DNA of 64,000 nt from the NCBI GenBank assembly GCA_030831605.1, contig JAURKU010000029.1:1-64000 (forward strand), written 5' to 3'. Source of the stretch: Rhodoluna sp. GTDB lineage: Bacteria > Actinomycetota > Actinomycetes > Actinomycetales > Microbacteriaceae. The notes beneath the pieces are model-generated. The model worked only from the letters and a program-made list of their open reading frames with translations. It was not told the DNA's origin and made no database searches. Positions 52,913 through 63,682 of this stretch are shown here, one piece after another. The position numbers and the translations under genes are program-made. Numbering within the stretch: position 1 is the first letter of the stretch; each line of letters opens with the position of its first letter.

Positions 52913-53851
52913 TTAACCTTCCTGGGCTAACAATCTATAAAGAACCGCCATTCTTAGAGCTACTCCGTTGGTAACCTGCTCTTTGATAAGTGATTGCGCA
53001 GAATCTGCAACTCTTGAAGCAATCTCCAAACCCCGGTTCATAGGGCCTGGATGCATGACCAATGTTTTTGCTGGTAGCAATTCAAATCTTGACGCAGTTA
53101 GCCCAAATAACTCGGAGTACTCTAGTTGCCCTGTTAGGAATGCAGAGTTCATTCTCTCCTGTTGTATGCGTAACATCATGACTACATCGAACTTTGCAGA
53201 CAGTGCCTCGTCCAGATTCAAGTAGCTTTCATCTGCCAAAGGTGAGGAAGTCTGAGGTAGTAAAGTGGCCGGAGCGCATAACCCTACCGTTGCGCCTAAC
53301 TTCCTAAGTAGAAGAGCGTTCGATCTTGCGACTCTGCTGTGCAAGATGTCGCCGACTATAAGCACTCTGATTCCATCTAGGTCGGATTTATCAGTTGAAC
53401 CTTTTAGTGCGTTACGTATTGTAAGCGCATCAAGCAAAGCTTGTGTTGGATGTTCATGCGTGCCATCCCCTGCATTGATGACTGCGGCGTTAGACCAAGC
53501 AGAGTCTGCAATAGTTTTCGCTACGCCCGATGCACTGTGACGCACAATTAGCGCTTCAACACCCATGGCTTCCAAGGTGATTACTGTGTCTTTGAGAGAT
53601 TCACCTTTACTCACCGATGAGCCTTTAGCCGCGAAACTCACAACATCAGCGGACAAGCGCTTTGCGGCAATCTCGAAAGATAATCTGGTCCTGGTCGAGT
53701 CCTCGAAAAACAGATTAGCGACGGTTTTGCCCGATAGCGCAGGAAGTCGCTTTATTTCCTTGACATTGGTTTTGCGCATCTCGTTTGCTAGATCGAGTAA
53801 GTCTAAACTTTGCTGAATACTCAAATCTTCTACGCTAAGTAGATGCTTCAT
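52913..53851 (-). CDS. pyrB: Aspartate carbamoyltransferase catalytic subunit
   Basis: [45 protein letters not shown]. Confidence 0.98.
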   Translation of the reverse strand: MKHLLSVEDLSIQQSLDLLDLANEMRKTNVKEIKRLPALSGKTVANLFFEDSTRTRLSFEIAAKRLSADVVSFAAKGSSVSKGESLKDTVITLEAMGVEALIVRHSASGVAKTIADSAWSNAAVINAGDGTHEHPTQALLDALTIRNALKGSTDKSDLDGIRVLIVGDILHSRVARSNALLLRKLGATVGLCAPATLLPQTSSPLADESYLNLDEALSAKFDVVMMLRIQQERMNSAFLTGQLEYSELFGLTASRFELLPAKTLVMHPGPMNRGLEIASRVADSAQSLIKEQVTNGVALRMAVLYRLLAQEG

Positions 53852-54387
53852 TGCTCAATCACCACCGATTGATCGGAGTCGGATTCAAGCAAGCGAACTC
53901 GTACGGTCTCGGCCAAACTGGTTGGGATGTTTTTACCGACAAAATCGGCACGTATCGGCAACTCACGGTGACCACGGTCAACTAGAACGGCTAATCTCAC
54001 TGCTTTTGGCCTGCCAAAAGTTACTATCGCATCAAGTGCGGCCCTTATTGTCCTGCCGCTGAAGAGTACATCATCGACTAATACGACTGTCTTGCTAGAG
54101 AGGTCAGTAACAGGCATGTGTGTGTTTGCGATTTCTTTACCAGGCTTTGTAGCTAGGTCATCGCGGTAGAGGGTGACATCCAGTGTTCCGATTGAAGAAT
54201 CAATGTCGAAATCTGTGTAATTGGCTTTTATGGCCTTTGCTATTCGATCTGCCAGATAAACGCCTCTGGTAGGGATTCCTAAGATAAGTAAATTTTCAGT
54301 GCCGTGATTGGTCTCAATAATTTCATGAGAAATGCGGGTTATCGCGCGATCAATGTCGTTCGCGTCCAGCACGGTGCGCACAGTCAT
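53848..54387 (-). CDS. pyrR: PyrR bifunctional pyr operon regulator/uracil phosphoribosyltransferase
   Basis: [35 protein letters not shown]; internal ATG preferred (GGAG 6 nt upstream). Confidence 0.97.
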   Translation of the reverse strand: MTVRTVLDANDIDRAITRISHEIIETNHGTENLLILGIPTRGVYLADRIAKAIKANYTDFDIDSSIGTLDVTLYRDDLATKPGKEIANTHMPVTDLSSKTVVLVDDVLFSGRTIRAALDAIVTFGRPKAVRLAVLVDRGHRELPIRADFVGKNIPTSLAETVRVRLLESDSDQSVVIEQ

Positions 54388-54393
54388 GTGCAA

Positions 54394-54417
54394 CTCCTTC
54401 TGCGCCTCACGGGACGC
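54394..54417 (-). promoter_or_regulatory. Putative PyrR-binding RNA element abutting the pyrR ribosome-binding site
   Basis: Minus-strand RNA GCGUCCCGUGAGGCGC-AGAAGGAG; core UCCNGNGAGGY of the PyrR-binding loop consensus with GCG/CGC closing stem, SD immediately 3'. Confidence 0.75.
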
Positions 54418-54467
54418 TGTTAAAGGATTTATCTTTGGCTACTATACCTGAAAGATAAGAGATTTGA

Positions 54468-54887
54468 CTAGATTGGCTTGCGAGTTGCCAGTATGGCGGC
54501 CAACACCCCGTTAATGAAGGCTGGCGAGTCATCCGTGCTCAAGTCTGAAGCGATTTCCACAGCTTCGGAGACCGCAACGGCAGCTGGTGTGTCGGTTAGG
54601 TACAGTATCTCAAAGCAAGCAAGTCTCAAAATCGCACGATCCACGGCAGGCATCCGGTCCATTGGCCAGTTTTGGCTTAGCGAGCTAATTCTTTGATCTA
54701 TTTCGATCTGGTTTTTAAGTACACCGCTGACCAAGATCTCTGCGAAATCAAAAATGTCAGCTTGGTTCTGTCGATCCGACATGGCAGTTCGCATCTCGGC
54801 CAGAATATCCGTTGCCATAGCGTCTCTAAGATCCGCAGCGTAGAGCGCTTCGACTGCCCTTTTTCTAGACTTTGTTCTAGCGCTCAC
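54468..54887 (-). CDS. nusB: Transcription antitermination factor NusB
   Basis: SRKRAVEALYAADLR, MPAVDRAILRLACFEIL; efp neighbour. Confidence 0.96.
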   Translation of the reverse strand: MSARTKSRKRAVEALYAADLRDAMATDILAEMRTAMSDRQNQADIFDFAEILVSGVLKNQIEIDQRISSLSQNWPMDRMPAVDRAILRLACFEILYLTDTPAAVAVSEAVEIASDLSTDDSPAFINGVLAAILATRKPI

Positions 54888-54889
54888 AG

Positions 54890-55453
54890 TTAGTCGGTAA
54901 CTCGACCAAGGTAATCCCCGGTCCTTGTGTCAACCTTCACCCTGGTGCCCTGCTCCACGAACAACGGGACTTGAATCTGTAAGCCAGTTTCTAATGTTGC
55001 TGGTTTGGTTCCTCCGCTCGAGCGATCTCCTTGTAAGCCTGGTTCAGTGAAGGTTATTTCGAGCACAACAGAAGCTGGTAGCTCCACGTAGATCGGTAGT
55101 CCCTCATGTATTGCAACGATTGCTTGTTGATTTTCTAGGAGGTAGTTTGCTGCATCGGCAACTAACTCTTGACTCAAAGTCAGTTGGTTGTAGTCCTGGG
55201 TATCCATAAAGACGAAACCCTCACCATCGTTATAGAGGTACTGCATTTCGCGCTTGTCAACGTTGGCGGTCTCAATCTTTACTCCCGCATTTAGAGTTCT
55301 GTCTACGACCTTGCCACTAATAACATTCTTGAGCTTGGTTCTCACGAAAGCTGGGCCCTTGCCTGGCTTCACGTGTTGAAACTCGATAACCTGCCAGAGC
55401 TGGTTATCCATGCTGAGTACCATTCCATTTTTTAGATCATTGCTTGTAGCCAT
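54890..55453 (-). CDS. efp: Translation elongation factor P
   Basis: [35 protein letters not shown]; 187 aa. Confidence 0.98.
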   Translation of the reverse strand: MATSNDLKNGMVLSMDNQLWQVIEFQHVKPGKGPAFVRTKLKNVISGKVVDRTLNAGVKIETANVDKREMQYLYNDGEGFVFMDTQDYNQLTLSQELVADAANYLLENQQAIVAIHEGLPIYVELPASVVLEITFTEPGLQGDRSSGGTKPATLETGLQIQVPLFVEQGTRVKVDTRTGDYLGRVTD

Positions 55454-55497
55454 TATTTACCTCTATTGTGTTGGCCTGAATAGCCTTGATGAGTTTA

Positions 55498-55932
55498 TCA
55501 GTTGGCTAGAAAACGCAGCGCAAGTAAATAGGAGTTAATCCCAAGACCCGCGATAGTTCCGGTGGCAACCCCAGAAATCACTGAGGTGTGGCGAAACCCT
55601 TCTCTAGCGCTTGGATTAGATATGTGCACCTCAATCAACTTCAGCCCAGACTTAGTGAGCATCTCAGCCGCGTCACGAAGAGCATAAGAGTAGTGGGTGA
55701 AAGCTGCTGGGTTGATGATTACATCTTGCTTTTGCGCCAGGGCCTCGTGTAACCACCCGATCAATTCGGCTTCATCGTTTGATTGCCGAATGTCGGTACC
55801 AAGACCTAGCGCTACCGCCTCAGCGGTAACCGTAGCAACCAAGTTGGCGTAGCTTGCAGAGCCGTAAACTTCGGGGTCTCGGTTACCGAGATGGGCCAGA
55901 TTTGGGCCATTAAGGACTAGCACAGTACGCAT
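55498..55932 (-). CDS. aroQ: 3-dehydroquinate dehydratase, type II
   Basis: VLNGPNLAHLGNRDPEVYG, QSNDEAELIGWLHEA, INPAAFTHYSYALRDA. Confidence 0.96.
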   Translation of the reverse strand: MRTVLVLNGPNLAHLGNRDPEVYGSASYANLVATVTAEAVALGLGTDIRQSNDEAELIGWLHEALAQKQDVIINPAAFTHYSYALRDAAEMLTKSGLKLIEVHISNPSAREGFRHTSVISGVATGTIAGLGINSYLLALRFLAN

Positions 55933-55938
55933 TATTAG

Positions 55939-55944
55939 AATCTA
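55939..55944 (-). promoter_or_regulatory. Putative -10 box (TAGATT) of leaderless aroQ promoter
   Basis: Minus strand TAGATT-CTAATA-ATG. Confidence 0.45.
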
Positions 55945-55947
55945 CCG

Positions 55948-57027
55948 CTAACTTGCGATTTCTTGAAATGCTTGAAAGAGGATTTCCTCGGTAACAGCTT
56001 CCATGATCACAGGCTTACCTAGATCTTCTAAAACAACAAAGCGCAAGATCCCCGCTCGGGATTTCTTATCAACCTGCATGCCTTTATACAGGGAATTCCA
56101 GCGATCTAGCGGATAACTAACCGGAAGGCCTAGAGTCGAAAGAATCTCCTTATGCCTATCTGCTATCTCGTCATTCAACTTTCCTGAGAGCCTGGCAAGC
56201 TCGGCAACGAAGCACATTCCGATGGATACCGCGTGCCCATGTCTAATCTTGAAGTGTTCGCTGAGTTCAATTGAATGGCCAAGGGTATGACCATAATTCA
56301 AGATCTCTCTCAGCGAGGATTCCTTAAAGTCTTTACTAACCACATCCACTTTTACAGCTATCGCTTTTTCAACTAAGGCTGCAAAACGTTCAGATCGGGA
56401 GTCGGTTGCGTCTTTGTAATCTTCTTCGATTAGATCAAGGATAGAAGGATCCGCTATGAAGCCACATTTGATGATTTCGGCAAACCCCGCTCCAAGTTCA
56501 ACTTTGGGCAATGACTCCAGAGCGTCTAAGTCAACGATTATGGCTTTAGGGTCGTAGAAAGTGCCGACAAGGTTCTTTCCTTCTAGGGTATTGATAGCTG
56601 TCTTTCCGCCGATAGCAGCATCCACCATGGCAAGAAGTGTCGTTGGCACATGCAAAACTGAAATGCCTCTAAGCCAAGTGCTAGCGATAAATCCAGCAAG
56701 ATCAGAAACTGTTCCGCCTCCCAATGAAACGACGGCGTCTGTTCTAGAGAACTCTGCTTGACCCAAACTCGACCAAGCGACTGACAGCCAACGATCCGTT
56801 TTAGCATCCTCGCCATCAGCAACAGGAAATTGCCAAATATCTATTCCTGCAGAGCGCAGATTTTCCGCAAGAAAAGCCGCAGATGCTTCGAGTGGCTCGG
56901 GGTATACCAGCAGCACTTTCTTAACCAATGCACCTAGCGCCGGAGCTACCTCATCTATAAGAGCACGCCCAATTCGAATCTCATAAGTCGATAGTCCGCT
57001 AGCCCGCAAAATTCTAGTCTGGCTCAT
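55948..57027 (-). CDS. aroB: 3-dehydroquinate synthase
   Basis: VSLGGGTVSDLAGFIASTWLRGI, LLAMVDAAIGGKTAIN, LNYGHTLGHSIE. Confidence 0.98.
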   Translation of the reverse strand: MSQTRILRASGLSTYEIRIGRALIDEVAPALGALVKKVLLVYPEPLEASAAFLAENLRSAGIDIWQFPVADGEDAKTDRWLSVAWSSLGQAEFSRTDAVVSLGGGTVSDLAGFIASTWLRGISVLHVPTTLLAMVDAAIGGKTAINTLEGKNLVGTFYDPKAIIVDLDALESLPKVELGAGFAEIIKCGFIADPSILDLIEEDYKDATDSRSERFAALVEKAIAVKVDVVSKDFKESSLREILNYGHTLGHSIELSEHFKIRHGHAVSIGMCFVAELARLSGKLNDEIADRHKEILSTLGLPVSYPLDRWNSLYKGMQVDKKSRAGILRFVVLEDLGKPVIMEAVTEEILFQAFQEIAS

Positions 57028-57521
57028 GCTGTACCTAATTTCCCGCAGATCTCGTCAATAATGCTTCTTAGCCCTTGCTTTGAAGTGTTAACCGTAATGT
57101 CAGCCAACTTCTCATACAGATTACGCCGACTTTCATAAATTCTCTGCCAGTCTTCAATCCCATTTCTAAGAAGTGGTCTATTTCCCTTACTAAGCCGACT
57201 CATGATGTGTTTCCCGTCGGTTTCAAGGTAAACAACAGTCGCTCTATTCAAATTTCGCTGAGTCTGTGCACTTAGAACTGCTCCACCACCGGTTGAGACA
57301 ACAGCGGGTTCGGCGAGGGCAGCAGCAACTTCAGTCTCTTCAAGTCCTCGAAAGAATTCTTCGCCGCGAACATTGAAGATTTCTGTGATGTCGCCGTATT
57401 TCGAGATGATTTTTTGATCAGTATCGATAAATGGCAGCTCTAAGCGTTTGGCCAGTTTCTTTCCGATGGTAGTTTTACCCGCTCCCATTGGGCCAATAAG
57501 AACAACAGGCTTCTCTTGCAT
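57024..57521 (-). CDS. aroK: Shikimate kinase
   Basis: LIGPMGAGKTTIGKKLAKRL, FIDTDQKI, STGGGAVL. Confidence 0.97.
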   Translation of the reverse strand: MQEKPVVLIGPMGAGKTTIGKKLAKRLELPFIDTDQKIISKYGDITEIFNVRGEEFFRGLEETEVAAALAEPAVVSTGGGAVLSAQTQRNLNRATVVYLETDGKHIMSRLSKGNRPLLRNGIEDWQRIYESRRNLYEKLADITVNTSKQGLRSIIDEICGKLGTA

Positions 57522-57523
57522 TT

Positions 57524-58711
57524 TTAGCGTGCAATCTGAGATCGTAAGTTCTCCGGCAAGTTCTGTAAATAGGATTCAAGATTACGCTTGGTTTCAGAAA
57601 CCGAGTCTCCACCAAACTTCTCTAAAATCGCATCAGCGATAGTTAGCGCGACCATAGCTTCAGCAACAATTCCAGCGGCCGGCACTGCGCACACATCCGA
57701 TCGCTGGTGGTGAGCTGTAGCTTTTTCGCCAGTTGCAACGTCAACTGTCTTTAGTGCTCTAGGAACAGTCGAAATCGGCTTCATGGCTGCTCTAACAGTT
57801 AGGACTTGACCGGTACTCATTCCACCTTCGATTCCACCTGCACGTGAAGAAGATCTTGAGACTAACCCGTCATGAAGCGATATTTCATCGTGGGCTTCAG
57901 ACCCTCTTCGCTTCGCAGATTCAAAACCATCGCCAACCTCAACGCCCTTTATGGCTTGAATTCCCATCAATGCTCCAGCGAGTTTGCTATCTAGACGTCT
58001 ATCCCAGTGAACAAATGAACCGAGTCCTGGAGGCAACCCATAAACAAGAACCTCGACAACACCCCCAAGGGTGTCGCCCTCTTTGTGAGCTCGATCAACC
58101 TCTGCAACCATTTGAGCGCTCAGATGGCTATCACTAGCGCGAACTGGGTCTTCATCAATTCGTTCAACATCTCTAGGATGTGGCGGCTCCGGATTACCTC
58201 TGACAGCTCCAATAGCAACCGTGTGAGTGACCAAAGAAACACCAAGGTAATTTAGGAATGTCGACGCGCAAGCCCCTAACGCCACTCGTGCGGCGGTTTC
58301 CCGAGCGGATGCTCTTTCTAGAACAGGTCTAGCTTCATCAAATCCGTATTTCTGCATACCGGTAAAATCAGCGTGTCCTGGTCTTGGTCTGGTAAGCGGC
58401 TCGGCCCTTGCACCAGAGAGTTCCTCTGTGATTGGATCTGCAGACATTACCTGCTGCCATTTTGGCCACTCAGTGTTAGCGATACTAAGTGATATTGGAC
58501 CGCCTAAACTCAGCCCGTGCCTGATTCCACCGGTGATCCTAAGTTCGTCCTGCTCCAATTTCATCCGAGCACCGCGGCCGTAGCCGAGCCTTCTTCTTGC
58601 AAGTGCTGTTTGGATTATCTCTGAAGTAATTGGTACCCCAGCAGGCAGCCCCTCAATAATCGCAGTTAGTTCAGGACCGTGCGATTCCCCTGCTGTGAGC
58701 CAACGTAACAT
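57524..58711 (-). CDS. aroC: Chorismate synthase
   Basis: [49 protein letters not shown]. Confidence 0.98.
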   Translation of the reverse strand: MLRWLTAGESHGPELTAIIEGLPAGVPITSEIIQTALARRRLGYGRGARMKLEQDELRITGGIRHGLSLGGPISLSIANTEWPKWQQVMSADPITEELSGARAEPLTRPRPGHADFTGMQKYGFDEARPVLERASARETAARVALGACASTFLNYLGVSLVTHTVAIGAVRGNPEPPHPRDVERIDEDPVRASDSHLSAQMVAEVDRAHKEGDTLGGVVEVLVYGLPPGLGSFVHWDRRLDSKLAGALMGIQAIKGVEVGDGFESAKRRGSEAHDEISLHDGLVSRSSSRAGGIEGGMSTGQVLTVRAAMKPISTVPRALKTVDVATGEKATAHHQRSDVCAVPAAGIVAEAMVALTIADAILEKFGGDSVSETKRNLESYLQNLPENLRSQIAR

Positions 58712-58729
58712 GAGTCCTATTCTCGCACA

Positions 58730-59509
58730 TTAGCCAAGCTGAAGTGCAGCCCTAATCTTGCTGACGATCTGAGCCTCCTGTGCAAGAGCCTGTTTTTCAT
58801 CGCCCTGGGTAAAAATGCGGATTTGAGCAATTGCCTGCCAAATAAGCATCTCAACTCCATCGATGCCCTTTGCTCCTGGTGGTACGCCTAGGGCATTGGA
58901 GTAGTTCACATTTAGCCAATACTTCGATCCAGCACCTCGGTGAGAAAAGTCAACTGGCGTTGTGTTGAGAACTAAATCGCCATTTCCCGAAAACTCACTT
59001 ATGTTTTTATTGAATCCAGGATGCAAATAACTTAGGGAACTGTTGGCTTGCGTTTCATCCCTGGCGTAAATAGTTACGGCGGCGTTCGGAAAAAGCTCAC
59101 TAACAACAACAAGGGCCGTTCTAGCCGTTGCTCCTGCTCCTAGTAAGGATATGTTCTGGATTTGGTTCATCTCTACTCTGGCCAGACACATCTTCAGACC
59201 GAAAATATCTGTGTTTGCACCCTGCCATTCCCCGTCGATTAGACAAAGCGTATTAACAACCCTCGAATCCAAAGCCGTCCGTGTTTTTGTCTCAGCGAAC
59301 TCAAAGGCTTCTTCCTTAAGCGGCATCGTCACACTCAAACCCGAGTACTGTTTATGTTTTTCTAGGAAATTAACAAGATGGCCCTTGGCGATCAGGTTTC
59401 GGTCGTATTGCCAATCCAACCCCAAGTATTCATAAGCGACTTGGTGAATTAGAGGACTAAGGCTGTGCTCTATGGGGTCTCCAACAACAGAGAGGTACTT
59501 TTCAATCAT
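58730..59509 (-). CDS. aroE: Shikimate dehydrogenase
   Basis: VVGDPIEHSLSPLIHQVAYEYLGLDW, SVTMPLKEEAF, LGAGATARTALV. Confidence 0.95.
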   Translation of the reverse strand: MIEKYLSVVGDPIEHSLSPLIHQVAYEYLGLDWQYDRNLIAKGHLVNFLEKHKQYSGLSVTMPLKEEAFEFAETKTRTALDSRVVNTLCLIDGEWQGANTDIFGLKMCLARVEMNQIQNISLLGAGATARTALVVVSELFPNAAVTIYARDETQANSSLSYLHPGFNKNISEFSGNGDLVLNTTPVDFSHRGAGSKYWLNVNYSNALGVPPGAKGIDGVEMLIWQAIAQIRIFTQGDEKQALAQEAQIVSKIRAALQLG

Positions 59510-60566
59510 CCCAGCCTGGATTTTCTTTCATCCATTTCAGCCACTGCGCTACAGCTTTAAGGTGTTCGCTATATGTAGTCGAGAAAACGGTTTCACCGGT
59601 TTTCAGATTCACAGTGCAGAAATACAGCCAATCACCAGTTGCTGGCTTCAAAACGGCGTCTATGGCCAATGCTCCAGAACCGGAAATCGGCCCGATTGGA
59701 AGACCTGGGTAAAGGTAGGTGTTGTATTTATTTGGATCAGCCCGTTCAGCATCAGAAGTGTAGATGTCTTCACTGCCAACGCCATAATTCACGGTTGCAT
59801 CCGACTGCAGGGGCATTCCAACTGAAATTCGGTTTTGGAAAACTCTCGAGACTTTATAAAAATCTTCGGTAAGCCTAGCTTCGGATTGAACTATGGAAGC
59901 TAGCGTTAGCGTCTTATGCCAAGAGGGCTTCTCCACTCCGTCTTCAATGAGTTGGGACTTGGTACGTTCAACCATAATTTCAAGTATTTGCCGCGCGGAT
60001 AGGTTTGGCGGAAAATCGTATGTGGCTGGGAAAAGATAACCTTCTAGCGACGGTGCAGCCTTAGGTATGCCAAAGCTCGTGTGCTTTGAAGCCTCTTGCT
60101 TAAATTCAGAAACGGAAATACCTGTCTTTTCGGCGAGAAGTTTAAAGACACTTGTAATGCGTAAACCTTCGGGTATAGTCACTTTCTCAACTTGGATGTT
60201 TGCTGGATCCCCGATTATTTCAAGCGCGAGGTTTGTGCTTATTTGCTGGGGTACTAGGTAGCTACCCGGATAAAAAAGGAGATCAGCTGCATAAATCTTG
60301 CGTAAAGTCACCGAGAACGTCTTAGTTATTCCTGAAGAAACTAAATTTTGTGCGATGTCTTCCCCGTCTTGACCAGGCTCAATAACGAAGACGGTATCTC
60401 CCACGCCGCTTCCGCTGTATTCAGCACCGGTAATTTGATCAGCTAAGTCTCTTATTTGACCTCTGAAGGCAAACAACGAAAGCGCTAAGACAAAAACTGC
60501 AGCCAGTGCAGATAAAAGGGCCTTTCGCCTTCCAGACTTTCTCAACCTTGGTCTCAGGTCAGTCAT
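59502..60566 (-). CDS. mltG: Endolytic murein transglycosylase MltG (YceG-like)
   Basis: TM anchor, LEGYLFPATYDFP, ASIVQSEA, GMPLQSDATVNYG, GPISGSGALAIDAVLKP; start at MTDLRPRLRKS. Confidence 0.94.
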   Translation of the reverse strand: MTDLRPRLRKSGRRKALLSALAAVFVLALSLFAFRGQIRDLADQITGAEYSGSGVGDTVFVIEPGQDGEDIAQNLVSSGITKTFSVTLRKIYAADLLFYPGSYLVPQQISTNLALEIIGDPANIQVEKVTIPEGLRITSVFKLLAEKTGISVSEFKQEASKHTSFGIPKAAPSLEGYLFPATYDFPPNLSARQILEIMVERTKSQLIEDGVEKPSWHKTLTLASIVQSEARLTEDFYKVSRVFQNRISVGMPLQSDATVNYGVGSEDIYTSDAERADPNKYNTYLYPGLPIGPISGSGALAIDAVLKPATGDWLYFCTVNLKTGETVFSTTYSEHLKAVAQWLKWMKENPGWDD

Positions 60567-61023
60567 TTGCGGCCGACCATTCTGCAAGGGTAAGCCCTGG
60601 GATTTGACCTGTATTACGTTCCACGTTAAGAGCGTATTCCAGTATTTCAACTGCGGCTTGTTGATCAATAAACGACTTCGATTGCTTTGAATTAAGGCCT
60701 ACTTCGCGCAGTTGTGAACTTGCTATTGCTGTGGTCAATCTCTCATCTAAAACCCGGACTGGAGAACTCACATGTTCTGCTAGGGCATTTGCAAATGCAA
60801 CTGCTTTAAGCGTTGCCGGGGTGGATTTGCCCAGAAGATTAATTGGTAGTCCAACGTAAATCTCCAAGCAGTCAACTGGTATTAGAGCGGCGATGTCTGT
60901 GAAAAGCCTCTCGCCATTAGGTACTGTTTCAACGGGCAGGGCAATTATTGCTTCCTCGTCGCTTCGTGCTAGTCCTATTCGGGCATCACCGTAATCGATC
61001 GCGAATCTGATTCCGCGGCGCAA
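60559..61023 (-). CDS. ruvX: Putative pre-16S rRNA nuclease YqgF/RuvX
   Basis: AIDYGDARIGLARSD, YVGLPINLLGKSTPA, LDERLTT. Confidence 0.95.
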   Translation of the reverse strand: MRRGIRFAIDYGDARIGLARSDEEAIIALPVETVPNGERLFTDIAALIPVDCLEIYVGLPINLLGKSTPATLKAVAFANALAEHVSSPVRVLDERLTTAIASSQLREVGLNSKQSKSFIDQQAAVEILEYALNVERNTGQIPGLTLAEWSAAND

Positions 61024-61027
61024 GTTA

Positions 61028-63682
61028 CTAACCTAAACTCTTTGCTATCTCGGCTAAAGCAAGTTCAATCTTGCTTACATCGGTTCCAGCGCCTTGAGCC
61101 AAATCTGCTTTACCGCCACCGCCGCCACCTAAGATAGCGCTGGCTAGCTTCACAATCTCGCCAGCCTTTATTCCTTGGTCTTGCGCTCTACTCGTCACAG
61201 CAACAGAGATATTCGGCTTGCCATTTATAACGCCGCACAATACAACGACCGCGTTATCGTTCTGAACTCGATCTCTTAGCGCAATAGTCAGATCCCGAAG
61301 AGATTCAGGGCTTGAGATCTCTGAGATCCGGGTTGCAAGAAGTTTCCCCTTGCCTACTTCTTGCATTTTTTCCATTAGCTCAGGAACCATTGCCAATAGT
61401 TGCTTTGATTCTGCTTGTGCAAGTAAACGCTGCTTTTCCTTTAATTCGGCTAGCATCTGACTAACCTTCTCCAGGCTGTTCGCCGGCGTTGTTTTAAGCT
61501 GCTCCGCAATCTCCTGAAGCATCAGGCGGTCCTTGTTGAAAGCGGAAATCGCTTCTAAACCAACATTTGCTTCCAAACGTCGCGAACCAGATCCGACCGA
61601 TGATTCATTGGTGATTGAAACTAGGCCTATTTGAGATGACCTAGCTACGTGTGTTCCACCACAAAGTTCCCTCGACCACGCACCGCCAATTTGGATAACT
61701 CTGACACTCTCGTCATAAGTTTCCCCGAAAAGCGCAACCGCTCCCCAGGCTTTAGCCTCTGGAAGTGACATGAATTGGGCACTAACAGCTAGATCCTGTC
61801 GAATTGCAAGGTTCGAAATCTCTTCTATTTCTGATTTAGTCGCAGCCGAAAGGGAGTTATTCCACGAAAAGTCAAGTCTCATGTAACCGGGCTTATTGTA
61901 TGAGCCTGATTGCAGAGCGGATGGACCGAGTACCTGCCGAAGAGCCGCGTGCACCACGTGGGTGGCCGAGTGAGCCTGAGCAGCTCCCAATCTCCACGTT
62001 GGGTCGACTCTGGTCATTACGGTGCTTCCAACCGAAATTGAACCTTGCCGGACTAGAGCTCGGTGCGTGATTAGGCCTTTGACTGGCTTTTGAACATCTA
62101 ACACTTCAAGAACTAGACCATCACCTAAAATCTCGCCAGCATCTGGTGATTGACCCCCGGACTCAGCATAAAAGCTTGTTCTATCCAGTATTACATCGAC
62201 TAAATCACCTTGTTTGGCTTCACGTGATGACGCGCCATCCAGCACAAGACCAATTACTTTTGCTTCAGATTGAAGAAATTCGTATCCAGTAAATTCCGAT
62301 AGTCCCTGAGCCCTAAATTCTGCAAACACCGAGAGATCTACCCCACCGGCCTTTTTCATCTTCGCATCTGCTTTAGCTCGAGACTTCTGCTCGTTCATAA
62401 GCTGGTCGAAATCGTCTCGATTAACTTTTAGCCCGTTTTCCTCAGCTATTTCCAAAGTGAGGTCAATTGGGAAACCATAGGTATCATGTAGCAGGAAACA
62501 GATATCGCCAGAAAGTTCTATGGCTCGAGAGTTTTTGGCTTCTGCGATGTGATTTTCCAATACAGAAGTTCCGCTTACTAGTGTTCTTAGAAAAGCTTCT
62601 TCCTCTGCTATCGCAATCTTTAAAATTCTCGAGTATTCGTTTTCAAGTTCTGGGTAGGCATCAACCATAGCTTCTTTAGATTCTTGAAAGAGCTTGCCAA
62701 AGACGGGCTCACTAACACCTAGTAGTCGCATGGCCCGTACCGAGCGTCTGAGAAGTCTGCGCAACACATAACCTCTACCATCGTTACCTGGTGTTACACC
62801 ATCGCCGATAAGCATCAGAGAGCTTCGAATGTGATCGGCTACTACCCTAAGCCGGACATCGTCTTGCTCGTTCTGTCCATAGGTTTTTCCAGAGAGTTCA
62901 GCTGCCTTGTCAAGTACTGGACGTACTTGATCTATCTCGTATAGATTTTCAACACCTTGCATCAGGAAAGCAACTCGTTCGAGACCCATGCCTGTATCAA
63001 TGTTTTTCTTAGGAAGCTCACCTAAGATTTCGAAGTCTTCTTTGCCGCCGCCAAGTCCACGCTCATATTGCATGAAGACGAGGTTCCAAATTTCGATGTA
63101 TCTATCCTCGTCCGCCTCAGGACCACCTTCAATGCCATAGGCAGGGCCGCGATCGTAATAAATCTCTGAACATGGTCCAGCAGGACCGGGCTGTCCCGTA
63201 GACCAGTAATTATCTTTCATTCCTCGACGCTGAATACGATCGAGCGGTAAGGATGCGACATCCTGCCAAATAGCTATTGACTCATCGTCATCTTTGAAGA
63301 CGGTGACCCATAACTTATCTTTTGGTAATTCAAGCCCTCCTTTGTCGACAGGGCTGGTGAGAAATTCCCAAGCGTATTCAATTGCTTCCCGCTTGAAGTA
63401 ATCTCCGAACGAGAAGTTACCGTTCATCTGGAAGAAGGTACCGTGCCTGGTGGTCTTACCAACTTCGTCGATATCTAGTGTCCTGACGCACTTTTGAACG
63501 CTGGTGGCTCTTCCATAAGGTGCAGGAATCAATCCAGACATGTAGGGAATAAAAGGGACCATTCCAGCTACGGTGAAAAGTAATGTTGGATCTTCGCTAA
63601 TTAGTGAAGCGCTAGGAACGACAACGTGGTCTTTTGATTCGAAAAAAGCGAGCCAACGTCTTTTTATTTCAGCTGTTTTCAC
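61028..63682 (-). CDS. alaS: Alanyl-tRNA synthetase
   Basis: FTVAGMVPFIPYMSG, FFQMNGNFSFGDYFKREAI, AHSATHVVHAALR, CGGTHV; 884 aa. Confidence 0.98.
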   Translation of the reverse strand: MKTAEIKRRWLAFFESKDHVVVPSASLISEDPTLLFTVAGMVPFIPYMSGLIPAPYGRATSVQKCVRTLDIDEVGKTTRHGTFFQMNGNFSFGDYFKREAIEYAWEFLTSPVDKGGLELPKDKLWVTVFKDDDESIAIWQDVASLPLDRIQRRGMKDNYWSTGQPGPAGPCSEIYYDRGPAYGIEGGPEADEDRYIEIWNLVFMQYERGLGGGKEDFEILGELPKKNIDTGMGLERVAFLMQGVENLYEIDQVRPVLDKAAELSGKTYGQNEQDDVRLRVVADHIRSSLMLIGDGVTPGNDGRGYVLRRLLRRSVRAMRLLGVSEPVFGKLFQESKEAMVDAYPELENEYSRILKIAIAEEEAFLRTLVSGTSVLENHIAEAKNSRAIELSGDICFLLHDTYGFPIDLTLEIAEENGLKVNRDDFDQLMNEQKSRAKADAKMKKAGGVDLSVFAEFRAQGLSEFTGYEFLQSEAKVIGLVLDGASSREAKQGDLVDVILDRTSFYAESGGQSPDAGEILGDGLVLEVLDVQKPVKGLITHRALVRQGSISVGSTVMTRVDPTWRLGAAQAHSATHVVHAALRQVLGPSALQSGSYNKPGYMRLDFSWNNSLSAATKSEIEEISNLAIRQDLAVSAQFMSLPEAKAWGAVALFGETYDESVRVIQIGGAWSRELCGGTHVARSSQIGLVSITNESSVGSGSRRLEANVGLEAISAFNKDRLMLQEIAEQLKTTPANSLEKVSQMLAELKEKQRLLAQAESKQLLAMVPELMEKMQEVGKGKLLATRISEISSPESLRDLTIALRDRVQNDNAVVVLCGVINGKPNISVAVTSRAQDQGIKAGEIVKLASAILGGGGGGKADLAQGAGTDVSKIELALAEIAKSLG

